DNA of 64,000 nt from Pochonia chlamydosporia 170 (GCF_001653235.2 NW_019154044.1:124001-188000), one strand, 5' to 3'. Positions 34,957-46,779 are shown, numbered from the stretch's first letter. Translations and numbers: made by a program. The notes: a model not told the origin generated them from the sequence alone.

Positions 34957-35766
34957 TCATCTCGCTACCCACATTCTGCAGTAAGGTTTGTATCGTGGCA
35001 GGTGTATTTCATCAATTACAGGCTCACAAAGACGGTCAATATCCCTTATGGACATTCCGAGATACGTTTTCATAGGGCCGTAGGACAGTGCCTTGATACC
35101 ACGGCAAAATCCAGCCCTGAACCATAATGCAACCTCCTTCTCGTGAGGATCTTTCGACCAGGGATTGAAACAGACTTTGACCGACGACTCGCGAATATCA
35201 CAAAAACCGGCACGGACAAGTTGCTGCCTCGTTTGCTCTGATTCCACTCTCATAGACCGACCGTGCTGATCCATAGCGTCCAGCAGCTTGTCTGTCCAGT
35301 CAACGAGGGCGCTTTTGTATGGGATGGTACCGTCATCATATCGTGGCACCCAATCTATTTCTATCTGCTCCAGATATCCCACGTTTGGTTTAAGGTATCT
35401 TCATGTAGGTTAGTAGCCGATGGATAAAACAGGACGCAATGTAGTATTCGTACTCGTATATCTTGTGGTATAACTTCTCCCAGCAGCCGACGCTGCCAAA
35501 GAGAGTTCGGACATGTACAAGATCCCAGCCGTCTTTTAGAGTCCTCCAATCACTCTCTATATCAAGTTCCAAGGGGGGTTCAAGGGTTGCAGGGATCCTA
35601 TTCAAGTCAGTGAAAACGCGCTCATACCATAACGTGGTTGACCTGCTCACATTTTGGGCTGGATCATGTTGAAGTCTACCCCGAGTACGAATGCCTGTGG
35701 CATTGACCTAAATAGAACATGTCAATTAATACGCCTCACGATGCGAGTCAGGGCGCAGTTGCTGGG

Positions 35767-35805
<39 letters not shown>

Positions 35806-36150
35806 CTGACGTACTTAGATACATCTATTGGCCAAATTCCTGTTCCCGTGCCCAGATCTAGTATTCGCAAGTTCGCTCGACTATCAAGCGGCGCCGAGAA
35901 CAAGACATCCTGCTGAACCGTGAGAAAAAATTTGTGAAATATATCCAGGCGTTCAAGTTCTTCCTGTGCCATTTTTGTTAGCAATATAGTATAGTGGCCT
36001 GTACAACGGTTGGACGTACCTCATCAATTGGAAATATGTACTTGCTTCTCTCGAGCTCACTGTCACTTCCGTACCACCTATCACCAAAGAGCTTATGTAC
36101 ATGCCGCAAAATAGGTTCGGTGTACGGCGCAATAACTTGATCTATCTCAT
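34957..36150 (-). CDS. LaeA-like SAM-dependent methyltransferase, copy 2
   Basis: Exons are about 36150-36020, 35963-35815, 35707-35651, 35597-35454 and 35398-34957, parallel to copy 1, with cleaner donors (GTACGT where copy 1 has GTTCGT). Motif I (ILDLGTGTGIWPIDVS), the acidic strand (VLGVDFNMIQPKM) and IDWVPRYDDGTIPYKSAL are all present with no stop. The C-terminus runs four residues longer than copy 1 because the TGA of copy 1 is TGG here. The first exon again lacks an in-frame ATG. Intron 2 contains an uninterrupted 36-nt A run on the plus strand (poly-T in the transcript) in place of about 60 nt of copy 1 sequence. It is expected to be a nuclear or cytosolic methyltransferase of the LaeA/TAM group; its substrate is unknown. 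Confidence 0.75.
35767..35802. repeat. Poly(A) tract inside methyltransferase copy 2 intron
   Basis: A run of about 36 A residues interrupts intron 2. As transcribed it is a long poly-U run about 90 nt upstream of the acceptor. It could reflect slippage growth or joining at a repaired break. Its length in an assembly is unreliable. Confidence 0.85.
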
Positions 36151-36342
36151 CAACACATTAGCTCCAACAATGGACATTTAGGGGCAAAGGCTGGATGTCG
36201 GGGGTTCTTCTACTTGCCGCTGTCATCATGAATGAGACCCATCTCTGCGCGTTTTCATGCAGCCAAAGCCTCATGTGCGATCCCTGTGCTGGAGCTGAAG
36301 AGAAGGAAATCTCGGTTCGGATAATGCACGGATAAGATATCC

Positions 36343-37358
36343 CCTGTGACGGAGTGGCACACCACTTAGTCTGCCAAAATTGCGGGACAGGTTCACGTGA
36401 CTTTTTTGTTCCTTTCCTTACCTATTTTCTATGAGAACCTTAACACCTAAATCGATCAACACATTGCAAATCAATTCATCAACGATACCTGACGCGGGGC
36501 CGCTGCTACGAAAAGACCCGATATACTGATTGCGATAGCTTTAAAGAATCTGCGAGCCATTTTAATTGATACCAATTGATTAGATACCTTTTTTTTTTTT
36601 TGGATAAAATATTGACAATGCCTGGAGGAAGTAAGTTCCGTAAGGTTCTTTTGGCTGCTGAACACACATACATGGCAAGAGAAAAAACGGTACTAACTTA
36701 CTGTGTTCACTGTGTACTTCACACAGTGAGGGTTCCGACTGAATACTACTTCCTCACCACTTCCTTTTTTTTTTTCTGCACCCTAATTTTACTGTAATTA
36801 TTACCAGCGCAACAGCAGTCTACACCATTCCTGATACCCTTACCAGAAAGAACTGTCCTGCTGGTCTGCTGTTACACTTTGTGCATGTGGACTGGACTCA
36901 GTCATGGCCTTCCAGACTGTGAACCAGGGCTCGCGGTTATAATCCTGTTCAAACAGCTGCCTGGTCTTGTCCCCTAGGCTCTCCAGCTTAGAGACATCGT
37001 CTCTCATATCATTATCTAGGACATTCTTTGGCTCTATGAAGTCGCTTCGCGCTGGTTCTCGAAAGAGATATTAACTATAACTCAAGAGCCAGAATACGAA
37101 CAATGTGAGGCAGACATGCAGCCGTATTGCCGTTGCTGCCCAAGCGGGGAAATGGGTGGCTGCGCTTCGACCAGCGAATCTAGACCGCCGGGGTCCGGAG
37201 TGAATTATTCTACCCAAATGACCACTGATAGAGCCAACAATGGGCTTTCTTCTAAAAAGATCAAAGCCACCGTCCTAGTATCGTCATCGCCTTCCCCAAA
37301 GCTAAAAGCCCCATCGTAAGGGACTGACACACAGGACTGAAGGACACCCTACCAAGTC
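36343..37358. other. Mostly non-coding; one coding-like remnant
   Basis: At 36840-37070 the minus strand holds about 80 sense codons (FREPARSDFIEPKNV, SLGDKTRQLFEQDYNREPW, TVWKAMTESS) ending at TAA, with protein-like composition but no recognised family. It is probably the C-terminal end of a lost gene. Poly-T tracts lie at 36589 and 36764, and a small hairpin (CACTGTG/CACAGTG) at 36708-36728. Confidence 0.4.
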
Positions 37359-40300
37359 ATGGGGTCCCGCTTGTTTGGCAGGATTACGGCTAAATTCAGG
37401 AACCCGTCACGGACGCCGCGTCCCAAGGAAACAGCCGCGGCCCGCCCCGCGTCCACCCATTCTCAAACATCTCCACCCGACGCTACTCCGCAGTCTACAG
37501 CCGAGACGACGCCATGTTTGACGGACTCTGGTTCCTCTCAAACATTGCTATCGAGTCTCCAGGAACGGCTATGGAATCAGGCATACGATGAGCTTAAAGC
37601 CAGCGAGCCTAAAGCTTTGGACGCGTATGAGACGATTCTGTCCAATGAACTTTACCCAAACAACATTGTTGAAAACGAGATTGGTAAAACCCCTGATGCA
37701 AGATGTCAACAAATGCAACAGCTGGTCCAGACAGGGCTGGATCGCACGCTCAAGGAAACCTCTATCAAGGAGGGAATCGGTGAATGCTTGGAGGTAGTGC
37801 AAAGAATGAGGGGAATAGTCGACAAAGCAATACAGGCTGCTCCGCAGGCTGCTGTTGCATGGGTTGGCGTTTGCATTGGGTTAGAGGTATAGTCAGCTCT
37901 AACGCTTTGAGATTTGCAGAAGGACCTAACTAATACCAGATAGATCATTTCGAAACCAGTCACTGAGGCCCGTAGCAACCGCAAAGGGATCGCCTACGTT
38001 CTCTTGAGAATGGATTGGTACTGGAACCTTGCGGATCTCTTGTTAGATGAAAACAAAGCTGTCGAGGCTTCAGCTGGACTTCGCAATGAATTGGAGCGCC
38101 ATATTTCTCAGCTCTACCAAAGGCTTCTCTTATACCAGATAAAGAGCATCTGTCTTTATCGCCGGAACGAGCTTATCAAGATTAGCAGGGATGTGTTCTC
38201 GCGAGATGATTGGGATGGGCAGCTTCGCCATATCCAAGAAGCAGAGGCTGCTATACAAAGAGACGCAGACCAATACAATTCTGCACAGGTTAGAAAATAC
38301 CTTGACAACCTCGCCACCATTGCAGTCTCCCAAGAAAAGAAGCTCAATGGTATCCATTCAGCTATCCAGGACCAAACACAGCAGCAAGAGAAGAGGTTTC
38401 AAGACGAGAAAGACAAGCAGTGCTTGAAGGACCTCTATGAAACTAATCCTGACAAGGACAAGGAGCGCATTGAGCATACCAAAGGCGGTTTACTCAGGGA
38501 CTCTTATCTCTGGATCCTCGACAATGCCGACTTCAAACAATTTCGCAATGATCCGCAGAGTCGACTCCTGTGGATTAAAGGTGATCCTGGCAAAGGCAAG
38601 ACTATGCTTTTGTGCGGCATTATCAATGAGCTGCTGAAGAAGCCTGATGAGGTCCTATCCTATTTCTTCTGCCAGGCTACTGTGCCTCAATTACGCAACG
38701 CAACATCTGTCCTACGTGGCCTTATGCACCTCCTCTTAGACAAGCGACCGTCACTTATTTCACATTTGCGGGCAAGGTACGATACTACAGGCGAAAAGTT
38801 ATTTCAAGGCATAAATGTTTGGGGGTCACTGGAAGAGATACTCACGGATATGTTGAAGGATCCAACCTTAACAGATGCTGTCTTCGTGGTTGATGCCTTA
38901 GACGAGTGTACCACAGACAGATCTCAGCTTCTTGACTTCATCGTCAAATCATCGTCAACGTCTCACGTGAAGTGGATTGTCTCTAGCCGTAACTGGCCAG
39001 AAATTGAAGACAAACTAGACACTGCCGAACAAAAAGTCAGACTACAGCTCGAATTAAATCAAAACTCCATCTCCAACGCAATCACCTTCTATATTGACCA
39101 TAAGGTGGACGAGTTAGGACGGTTCAAGAATTATGATGAAGGCACAAGACATGCTGTCCAACAGTATTTGGCAGAAAATGCTAAAGGCACCTTTCTTTGG
39201 GTTGCCTTAGTTTGCCAAGAACTCGCAAAGGTCAAAAAACGACACACACTTGATAAGCTCAGGGCGTTTCCTCCAGATTTGAATTTGCTGTACAGCCAAA
39301 TGATACAACATATCAACGATTCCGAGGATTCTTCTAATTGCAAACAGATTCTGGCCATCACTTCCGTCGTATATCGGCCTGTTAGCCTTCAAGAGCTAAA
39401 GGTTCTTGCTGGGTCGCTCGAAGCCTGTGATCAGGATGAGTTGAGAGAAATTACTAAGTCTTGTGGCTCTTTCTTAACCCTCCAAGATGATATTGTTGAA
39501 TTTGTGCATCAATCGGCGAAGGATTACCTCCTTAGTGAGGCGACTGACTATATCCTACCTTCTGGCATCTCGGACCAGCACCACGCCATCTTTTTGAGAT
39601 CATTGAAAACCCTGTCGCAGACACTTAAACGTGATATTTGCGGCCTGGGTGCTCCAGGTTTCCTCATCGATCAGGTTTCGATAACTGATCTCGATATATT
39701 AGACCCAATTCGTTACTCTACCACCTACTGGGTCGACCATCTCAGCGATTCGAAATTCACAGAGATAGACCATGATGGCGTTGCACATATCAATGACTTT
39801 ATTCAAAGGAAATACCTATACTGGCTAGAATCTCTTAGTCTGCTACATTGCATGCCTAAAGGCGTTACAGCTGTGCAGAAGCTTGAAGACATTGCAGTGA
39901 GTTAAACTAACAGAGTTGCATTAAGGACGGTCTAACACGTTCCTAGAGTGATACAAAATTGCAGCAACTGGTGGAACTTATTCAGGATGCGCGCCGCTTT
40001 ATTCTTTCTCACAAACCAGCCATAGAGATCGCTCCGCTGCAGCTCTACGCTTCAGCACTTGTATTCAGCCCCCCTGATAGCCTAGTCAGAGTGCTTTTCA
40101 AGAAGGAAGAGCCCAGTTGGGTCACACTAAAGTCAGTTGCGAGAACGAACTGGGGAGAGTGCTTGCAGACGCTCGAGGGCCACGATGACCCGGTGACCTC
40201 GGTGGCCTTCTCGCACGACTCGAAGCTCGTGGCTTCGGCCTCTGGCGATAAAACAATACGGATCTGGCACGCGGAGACGGGCGAGTGCACGCAGACGCTC

Positions 40301-41026
40301 AAGGGCCACGATGACTGGGTGTACTCGGTGGCCTTCTCGCACGACTCAAAGCTCGTGGCTTCGGCCTCTGACGATAAAACAATACGGATCTGGCACGCGG
40401 AGACGGGCGAGTGCACGCAGACGCTCGAGGGCCATGATGGCCCGGTGGCCTCAGTGGCCTTCTCGCACGACTCGAAGCTTGTGGCCTCGGCCTCTCGCGA
40501 TAAAACAATACGAATCTGGCACGCGGAGACGGGTGAGTGCACGCAGACGCTCAAGGGCCATGATGGCCCGGTGTACTCGGTGGCCTTCTCGCACGACTCG
40601 AAGCTCGTGGCCTCGGCCTCTCGCGATGAAACAATACGGATCTGGCACGCGGAGACGGGCGAGTGCACGCAAGCTACTAACATAGGAGTTGTTACGACTA
40701 TCTTATCATTCGAACCAGAGAGTACGCGCTTACTAACTACAAATGGTTCTTTTACTATACTCGACGATACGCCGTCTATATTCTCCTCTGCAAGTCCTCC
40801 CCGACAACTTCCTGCTAGTGCGCTCGCGTATTCTACCGTCTGTGGCGTCAGCCGAGATAAACGCTGGCTCACATTAAACGGAGAGAGAGCGCTCTGGCTA
40901 CCAGTGGAATTTCGTCCCAGATGCTGGGCGGTATCAGAATCTACTCTTAGTATAGGATGCAATTCGGGGAGAGTCATGACGATTGGGTTTATCCAAAGTG
41001 GAACCCCAAAGGTATTCAGTCGTTAA
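37359..41026 (+). CDS. NWD-type NLR: NACHT_N, NACHT and WD40 repeats
   Basis: Three exons, 37359-37886, 37944-39896 and 39947-41026, are joined by introns of 57 and 50 nt with CTAAC branch sites, giving 1186 residues. Residues 60-230 resemble the NWD_NACHT_N domain (ERLWNQAYDELKASEPKALD, AWVGVCIGLE). The NACHT domain follows: Walker A GDPGKGKTMLL near 38580 and Walker B VFVVDALDECTTDRSQL near 38880. The helical region ends with FVHQSAKDYLL near 39510. Exon 3 has four 42-residue WD40 repeats (40160-40663) and a degenerate C-terminal blade region. The architecture is that of the HET-E/HET-D/HET-R incompatibility receptors and their HNWD relatives, cytosolic proteins that detect nonself and trigger cell death. 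It is the only complete NLR in the window. Confidence 0.93.
40160..40663 (+). repeat. Four near-identical 126-bp WD40 repeat units
   Basis: Units begin at 40160, 40286, 40412 and 40538; a fifth is cut after 40663. They differ at few codons: Glu/Lys before GH, the two residues after GHD (DP, DW, GP, GP), the residue before SVAF (Thr, Tyr, Ala, Tyr) and the Gly/Asp/Arg and Lys/Glu pair in ASASxDxT. Differences concentrate at positions known to vary in HNWD family repeats. Confidence 0.9.
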
Positions 41027-41572
41027 AGCCTGAACATCTTACTCTATTTTCTTTTCATACCTTTGCTATGGAGGGTTAAAGGGGCCATGGCTGTTATATA
41101 GCATAATGCGCAGTTATTCTAAGAGGTTCAGTTCCGAGGTCTACGAGTTCTCCTGGCTTCTACGAAATTGTACAAGATTCTATGCGCCCTTTTTTTCGGG
41201 TGGTGTTTTGTAATATATCCTCACCTCTTATTACCTACGGTACCAAAAATTTATTATTAAATACAGCTGTTAGAATGCGACTCTGTAGGCGAAAGTTTGC
41301 ATAGTTTAAATGTTGATATGCGTAGTCATTCAATCGTAAATATGCTACTCCTGTTCGTTATCGCGATATGCGTGACCTGAATGATCATGTAATTTTGCTG
41401 TCACTCACCTAGGTACTGACTGCCTACAGAGGAACAATCCTCAGGCCATACTCACTTGTCCTGTCAAAGATCGGCGATTGCTTTATGAGATGAGACAATG
41501 CACTTGTTGAATATCATGGCGGTGAGCATCTAGTAAAATCTGGTTGTAGGGCTGTGACAAAGCATCTCTACA
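41027..41572. other. Intergenic, no feature seen
   Basis: This is the AT-rich 3' flank of the NWD gene. No ORF of interest. Confidence 0.6.
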
Positions 41573-41850
41573 GTGGGTGTAATGTACTTGGGCTCCGTGG
41601 GCGCCAGAGAACTGTTTCGTCGTGAGACTGGAGCACTTTGCTTCGAAATGGAGGCGGCCGGTCTGATGACGGATTTCCCTTGTATCGTCGTCCGCGGGAT
41701 TTGCGATTATGCCGATTCACATAAGAACAAGCATTGGCAAGGATATGCCGCCCTGGCCGCGGCATCGTATGCAAAAGAACTACTCAGCTACGTGCCTGTT
41801 GGCCAAGCGTCTCAAGAGAAATGGCCACGGAAATCTGCAGTAAGTAAGGT
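41573..41850 (+). pseudogene. C-terminal fragment of a PNP_UDP domain
   Basis: The frame reads [20 protein letters not shown], then [39 protein letters not shown] and [10 protein letters not shown]. This is the final third of the PNP_UDP domain and the linker that in fungal PNP-NACHT proteins leads into the NACHT domain. Nothing upstream encodes the first two thirds and no NACHT follows. It is a related but distinct paralogue of the gene at 18359-19344. Confidence 0.75.
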
Positions 41851-42404
41851 GCTTGTATGTTTTTCACTTCACTCCTCGTATGGGGCGGTTCTATCTATTT
41901 CGAGAATATTAATTCGGTACGCACCAGGCCAAATCGTTGACGAAGTCAGAGGGTCAACAAGGGCATAGAAAGAGCGACTCACCAACGAGAATATCACCGC
42001 CGCGAAAATATGGCATAGTGACCGAAATCGGTGGGGATCGGCCACAGAGGAACAGGAAACAGGAATATTAACAGCGTGGATGTAGCTTATGACGTTGATG
42101 ATCGGTTGGTCGAGGCGCGGAACAAACAGTTGGGTGATCGAACTTGGGTTGAGTGCGAGATGAGGAAGCAAATATTAGTCTGACAAATGTGGCGCTGTAC
42201 GGTCTGAAATGCTTGACATCATGCCCAAAATGTCTGCCGTGAACGGTTTTTGGACGCGACAAATTGAGAAATCGCGTAATTGCAGTTGACACGCGATTTC
42301 AACTTTCATTGGCTCTTTGATGACACGCGATATGCATATGCCTAGGCTGTACAGTCTTGGAAGGGGGGGTCGTTCTATCATGAACCATGAACAGCTTTTC
42401 CTCA

Positions 42405-42900
42405 AAACCGTCTCGAATACGGTGCACGTAACGGTGGGAGGACGGCCGACCAAATGACCTCCGTTTTCGGCTAAACATCGGGTTTGGTGCACTGGAAGAG
42501 ACGACATCCCGCCCGCTCTCTCAGAGTCAAGTTGGTAAAGTGGCTGGGACGTGACCAGCGAACACCAGTCGTTGTGTGACTCCCAGTTCTCTTCTTTTCT
42601 TTTCTTTTTCGCTAAAACTCATAACCCTTAGGAAAATGTCCGTGGGAGACAGAGAGTTACCCTGGTCGTCTCCTTCTGCCTTCCCCGCTTCAAGAAGCAT
42701 CTTGACTGAGCCATTTGACTGTTACCTCAATATGTTGTTCAAATGGCACGGTCCGTCCCGCCGCCCCCAGCACTAGTCAGCCTAGTGTAGTCCAGTCCAC
42801 TTCCAGACACAGTCCACTTCCAGACACAGTCCACTTCCAGACACAGTCCACTTCCAGACACAGTCCACTTCCAGACACAGTCCACTTCCAGACACAGTCC
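42405..42900. repeat. Dispersed repeat, copy 2, ending in the 17-bp minisatellite
   Basis: This is the second copy of the 7793-8310 repeat on the same strand, shorter by small indels. It ends in about six units of the 17-bp AGTCCACTTCCAGACAC array (42794-42900). The flanks on both sides differ from copy 1. Confidence 0.85.
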
Positions 42901-43259
42901 ACGTAAGGACAAATTAAGAGAGCGATAAGGTCCACAGGGTCTAGTAATGATTAGTGCCATATCATGTCTGAAGGTATAGCCTCATAGTAAATGGGCAATC
43001 ATTAAGTTAAGCTGCCCACCCTGTCATCAGCTGTTGATTGCGCATGCTCTCCGCCGATCACATTCAAGCAGGACATCTTCGAGCATCTCTGTCCACGATG
43101 CGGAGGATGGAAGATATTGTCGAGAGGTAGCTGCAATCGAGGCTAGACTGTTGGTCCCCGCTAGATCCACCTCACGTAGGCACTCCATTTCAACACCAGG
43201 ACATGTTGCAAGTACGCAAAATACCTTAGCCCGTGGGGCTAAGGATCTCCCATATTAAG

Positions 43260-43745
43260 GGCCTGGTTGGCGCTGGTGGAACGAAACAGACGATTTGTGC
43301 CACCAGCCTCGTTGTTCATGCCGTCAGTGGCGGGAGCCATGCCAAAGGGATGAACGATGCCGTTGTAGGGCATGTTGTTCAAACTACCAAGGTGATTTAT
43401 GCCACCATTGCCGAGATCCCAGCCTTCTGAACCCCGGCATTATTCTCAATTTGCGCATGATGGTGGGACAAGCGACCCAAAGTGGCTCACTCCCGTGGGG
43501 TCTCCACGGCGAATGGAGCACTTGTGGAAGTCGCACTTCAAAACATGACTCCTAAAAGGGTATCTTGACAAAGCGCACACATGTGGGAGCGATCGGTAGC
43601 GTCTCTTTAGAACAGTGGTTAGTATGTGCAAATTGCGCCAAAAGACAAGGTACATGGGACTGGTTGTCTGCTCACGGCGAGGGACGTGGCGCTTCAGGTG
43701 CTTGGCATGGAGGTTGGATTGGGTACAGTGAGGACAAGGAACATG
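43260..43745 (-). pseudogene. Decayed C2H2 zinc-finger transcription factor
   Basis: The reverse frame contains finger 1 CPHCTQSNLHAKHLKRH near 43690-43740, and then SLPHVCALSRYPFRSHVLKC with DFHKCSIRRGDPTGVSHF near 43500-43590. The second block is the conserved fungal finger pair region (FARSDVL..H..KCS-RRGNPTG) with the second Cys of the finger changed to Ser. The frame then stops at 43446. Further downstream another frame shows Asn/Gly-rich sequence (EGWDLGNGGINHLGSLNN) typical of the disordered part of such regulators. Loss of a zinc ligand plus the frame change indicate decay. Confidence 0.55.
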
Positions 43746-44680
43746 TCATCGGCATCCTTAGTAGGACTGAGCCTTTTGCACCCGCTCAGCAGCTGGGGCC
43801 CTAGGGCCTACTCGGAGTATTCGGCAAGATTCCACGGCGACCTTGAGATCCGACAACACGAGTAGGCTGGTCTCCATAATATAAGGCAGAAATGGGTTGT
43901 GCCATGGTTGTTCAGTCTATTTTTGGTCCAGGACACCTTTTTGTCGCCGAATTTGGAAGAGTTCGGGGTCACGTTCCGTCGTCCCGAATTGCCATTCTCC
44001 CTTTTTACTACCAATATTACTGCCCAAGCCGGAAGGCGAATGCCTCCTGGGGTATTGTTGATGGTCGTTTTCCAAGATATCTTGTTGTTGGAACACTGCG
44101 GAAATAGGCTGCATTTGGGTTTGCTGTTTTGGTCTTCTATTTGGCTCAACGGACAGGCCTCGTTAAAGATTATATTTGATAAAGCGTGGCGCGGCGGGTT
44201 GGACCACCAGGAGACGGTAGTGAAGGGCCGGATCATCCTGGCTCATTCCTTGCTCTCTCTGTGCTGATACGGTCCGGCAACCTTGGAATAGTCAAGTAAC
44301 TTTTGGACAGAGGAGCGGATCTGAACTTAGCACTCAACGGCTGGACTCCCTGGCAAGATGCTCTGCTTCGTTTCTATATGAGTTGCTCCCTCGATGGAGG
44401 GACGACCCATCCAGCAATTGGTGATTGCAGGATGGCGGCACATTTATAAAGTCTTCCTTGAAAAATGGTGGCAATCCCAGGGCCAATGCATCGATTCACC
44501 TGAAGGAGGCAGCTCAGATTCCTCTATGACCTACCTCCTAATCCTTCGAATCATCGGAGGAGCCATGGCCTAAGAGGACCAGACCATGGCCACAGCAAGC
44601 GGGAAATAAAATATTCTTCAGAGCGGGACCTAGCATTGTAGAGTAAATGAGTATGCCTTGCAATATCGCCACAAGTTTCC
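43746..44680. other. No gene recognised
   Basis: Overlapping ORFs of 120-142 codons on opposite strands at 43808-44267 show no recognisable domain. They may include the 5' part of the decayed C2H2 gene or the 3' flank of the HET-S-like gene. Confidence 0.4.
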
Positions 44681-45537
44681 TCAGTTACTTGGCCCACCAA
44701 ACTGATTACCAATATTGACTATAGATTTCCCAGTGGCTTCGATAGTCCCCGCAATATTCTCTGTCCTGTCTACAATGCCCATAGAACTACCAAGGGCCCC
44801 ATCACTCCATGCGTTGCCGACCCGCACTCTCGCGGTCTGTTGGCTCTTGATGTCCTTGGCTTGGTTCCGTCCTGTGAACTCTTTGACCTTCTCCGCCGCA
44901 GCTTTTGATAGGAGCTCGTCAGTGCTAGAAGCGGCGTCTCGCAAGGTTAATAAGCCCGGCTCGTCGCGTACTTCCTCGACTTCCAACTCCACGAGGCGGC
45001 TACGGGTTCCCTCCGCGGCTGGAAGGAGCCCCTCCAGTTCTTCAACCAGCTCTTTGATTTCCACGAGCAGTTGCCCGAGTCTCTTTCTATCATAGAGCGC
45101 CCATGCCGTCTTCTTGATCAGGTTTGTATCGCCCTGTCTTCGACGGGCGCGAGCCAGTATCTGGTCGTGAAGCCGTCGGGCTAATGGCCGCATATCATCC
45201 TCCCCCAAGGTCCCCAGAGACTCTTGACTCTTGCCTGCTTCGTATCGCTTCGACTTGTCATAGGCAAGACTGAGTTGGTTAATAATGTGTCCTAGAACAC
45301 GACGGGCTTGTCGGGATGTTTCGTCAACATCGCTCTGGAAAGCGGATTATTGTTGACGTCGACCACCTCGCCCCATCGCCCAAGGCGGTTTCTGGCTAGG
45401 TCGAGTTTGAGCTGGAATCGTTCAAAGTCTTCGCCGAAGTGGCGGCTAAGCTGGATGTATTCGAAACAGGTGACGCAATTGTTGAACAAGCCCGCCACAC
45501 CCAAAGCACCGGCAGTGGCTCCAAAGATTTCTGTCAT
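44681..45537 (-). pseudogene. HET-S-like HeLo-domain protein with prion-forming C-terminus, one frame break
   Basis: The ATG at 45537 begins the HeLo N-terminus, with the hydrophobic Gly/Ala-rich first helix (ATAGALGVAGLFNN) and CFEYIQL. This frame stops at about 45292. The rest of the HeLo helices continue in the neighbouring frame from about 45290 to a stop at 44681. That part ends in two amyloid repeats: R1 with AKDI...ARVRVGN near 44830, and R2 with ENIAGTIEATGKSIVNIGN near 44720, each in the HET-s/HET-S pattern. The change of frame at about 45295 fits a single-base loss; no plausible intron covers it because both sides are homologous up to the break. In the family, the HeLo domain becomes membrane-active when the amyloid region is templated by an NLR. 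This copy is either recently inactivated or misassembled. An NLR relic lies divergently 1.2 kb away. Confidence 0.85.
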
Positions 45538-45611
45538 GCTCTCGTCTTGGTTTGGTGCTGTATTGATTAGACGATGCTGTTAGAATGTGGTGCGACTGAA
45601 GAGAAGAAACG

Positions 45612-46320
45612 TCAAAAAGGTAGACTTACGTGTGGTCTGCCTTGTGCTGGGACAGCAAGCATCGTATCCAGTTCTAAGAGGGGTCCAAATATGCAGGACC
45701 CGCCTAGGTAATTCTGCTGGGACAGGGTTGGCGGGCGTTCAGGCGCCATTCCCACCAAAAGAGCAAATATAGTGCTGGTTATCAATAACAGAGACATCCA
45801 TGCGGTGTTAGCCTTGACAAACTCCACATGTATTACAGTAGCTATTCCTTATAATGTGAATGGTTTACCATGGCCAAGTCTGCAGCAGAGTCCAGGTTTA
45901 GCGTCTGCCGAACTGTTTGGCCAGCCCAGCAGGTAGGTCCTATCGCACAGCACAGCACCTTGAAGATTTTCTAGTGGACGCGGAATCTGACCCATTGTAT
46001 TAATGGCATGATATTGACCATTTTTATGACGCTCAGGTGGCTGCAGTGCATTGACAGTCACAATATTTACTCAGCATTTGAATGATACTTCCCTTCAGCA
46101 GCAGCAGGAAAGTTGTTAGTAGAAACATCGTAACAAAAGTCGACAAGATCCAAGGAATACAAATCACGGGGTTTCCCAGCGATAAATTCCAGGGGGCGAG
46201 GGTAGGAACCATGTTTTAATTTGCCTCAGGCATGATGCCAACGATGATAATGTCAGATACGGCCACGAAAGCTGAGAGCTCGATGCATCTAGAAGAAGCA
46301 GCGGCCGAATCCATTAAAAG
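45612..46320 (-). pseudogene. Possible membrane-protein relic
   Basis: Going down the minus strand from an ATG near 46316, short frames contain hydrophobic segments: DIIIVGIM; after a stop, a long one (PWILSTFVTMFLLTTFLLLL); and, in another piece, WMSLLLITSTIFALLVGMA. The breaks between them make an intact gene unlikely. No family was recognised. Confidence 0.3.
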
Positions 46321-46779
46321 TAACTAACAACAAAAGCAATAGATATCCGGTCCTTCTATATAGAACACCAGGCCGCTAATTGAGAACAGCGCGAATATTG
46401 AAAGTAAAGATAAGTATGGTAGGATGTCGCTATCATTTATTCTCGAGCGTGGACACAAGGCTATCTTCAAACCACTCTTGAGAATAGCGTGGGGTTGAAG
46501 CGAAAGACCATAATGGTAAGACTCCGCTATGGCGGGCCATCGTGAACGAGAAGAGCTTCTTATCAAGCTGCTGCTTGGGAAAGGCGCTGGTGTTGAAGCT
46601 ATGATTGTCAGTGCTCCTTCAAGTACGTGTTTTTCCCCATGTAACAGACCTGTGCAACCTGCGCGCCGTCAATGTTTAACGGCAGCCGCAGCCATTTTCT
46701 CCACGGACGGTCAGTTATCCAAGCCCGAGGAAGAATCGATACGATTGATTCCCGGCTCGGCCAGTACCACATATGCGAA

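Larger units (their letters stand above)
34898..36342. repeat. Segmental duplication carrying the methyltransferase, copy 2
   Basis: This segment is similar to 23278-24716 throughout, including about 180 bp of 5' flank. Differences include 12 extra nt in exon 1, two extra bases near 36244 and the poly(A) run at 35767-35802. Confidence 0.85.

Noticed and set aside
40045..40977. 310-codon reverse ORF through the WD40 array
   Set aside because: It is the antisense shadow of the WD40 repeats; the plus strand has the domain and splice structure.
46556..46603. Ankyrin repeat as part of the NLR remnant
   Set aside because: It lies before the post-NACHT motifs, the wrong order for an NLR-ankyrin protein, and is only about 15 residues long.
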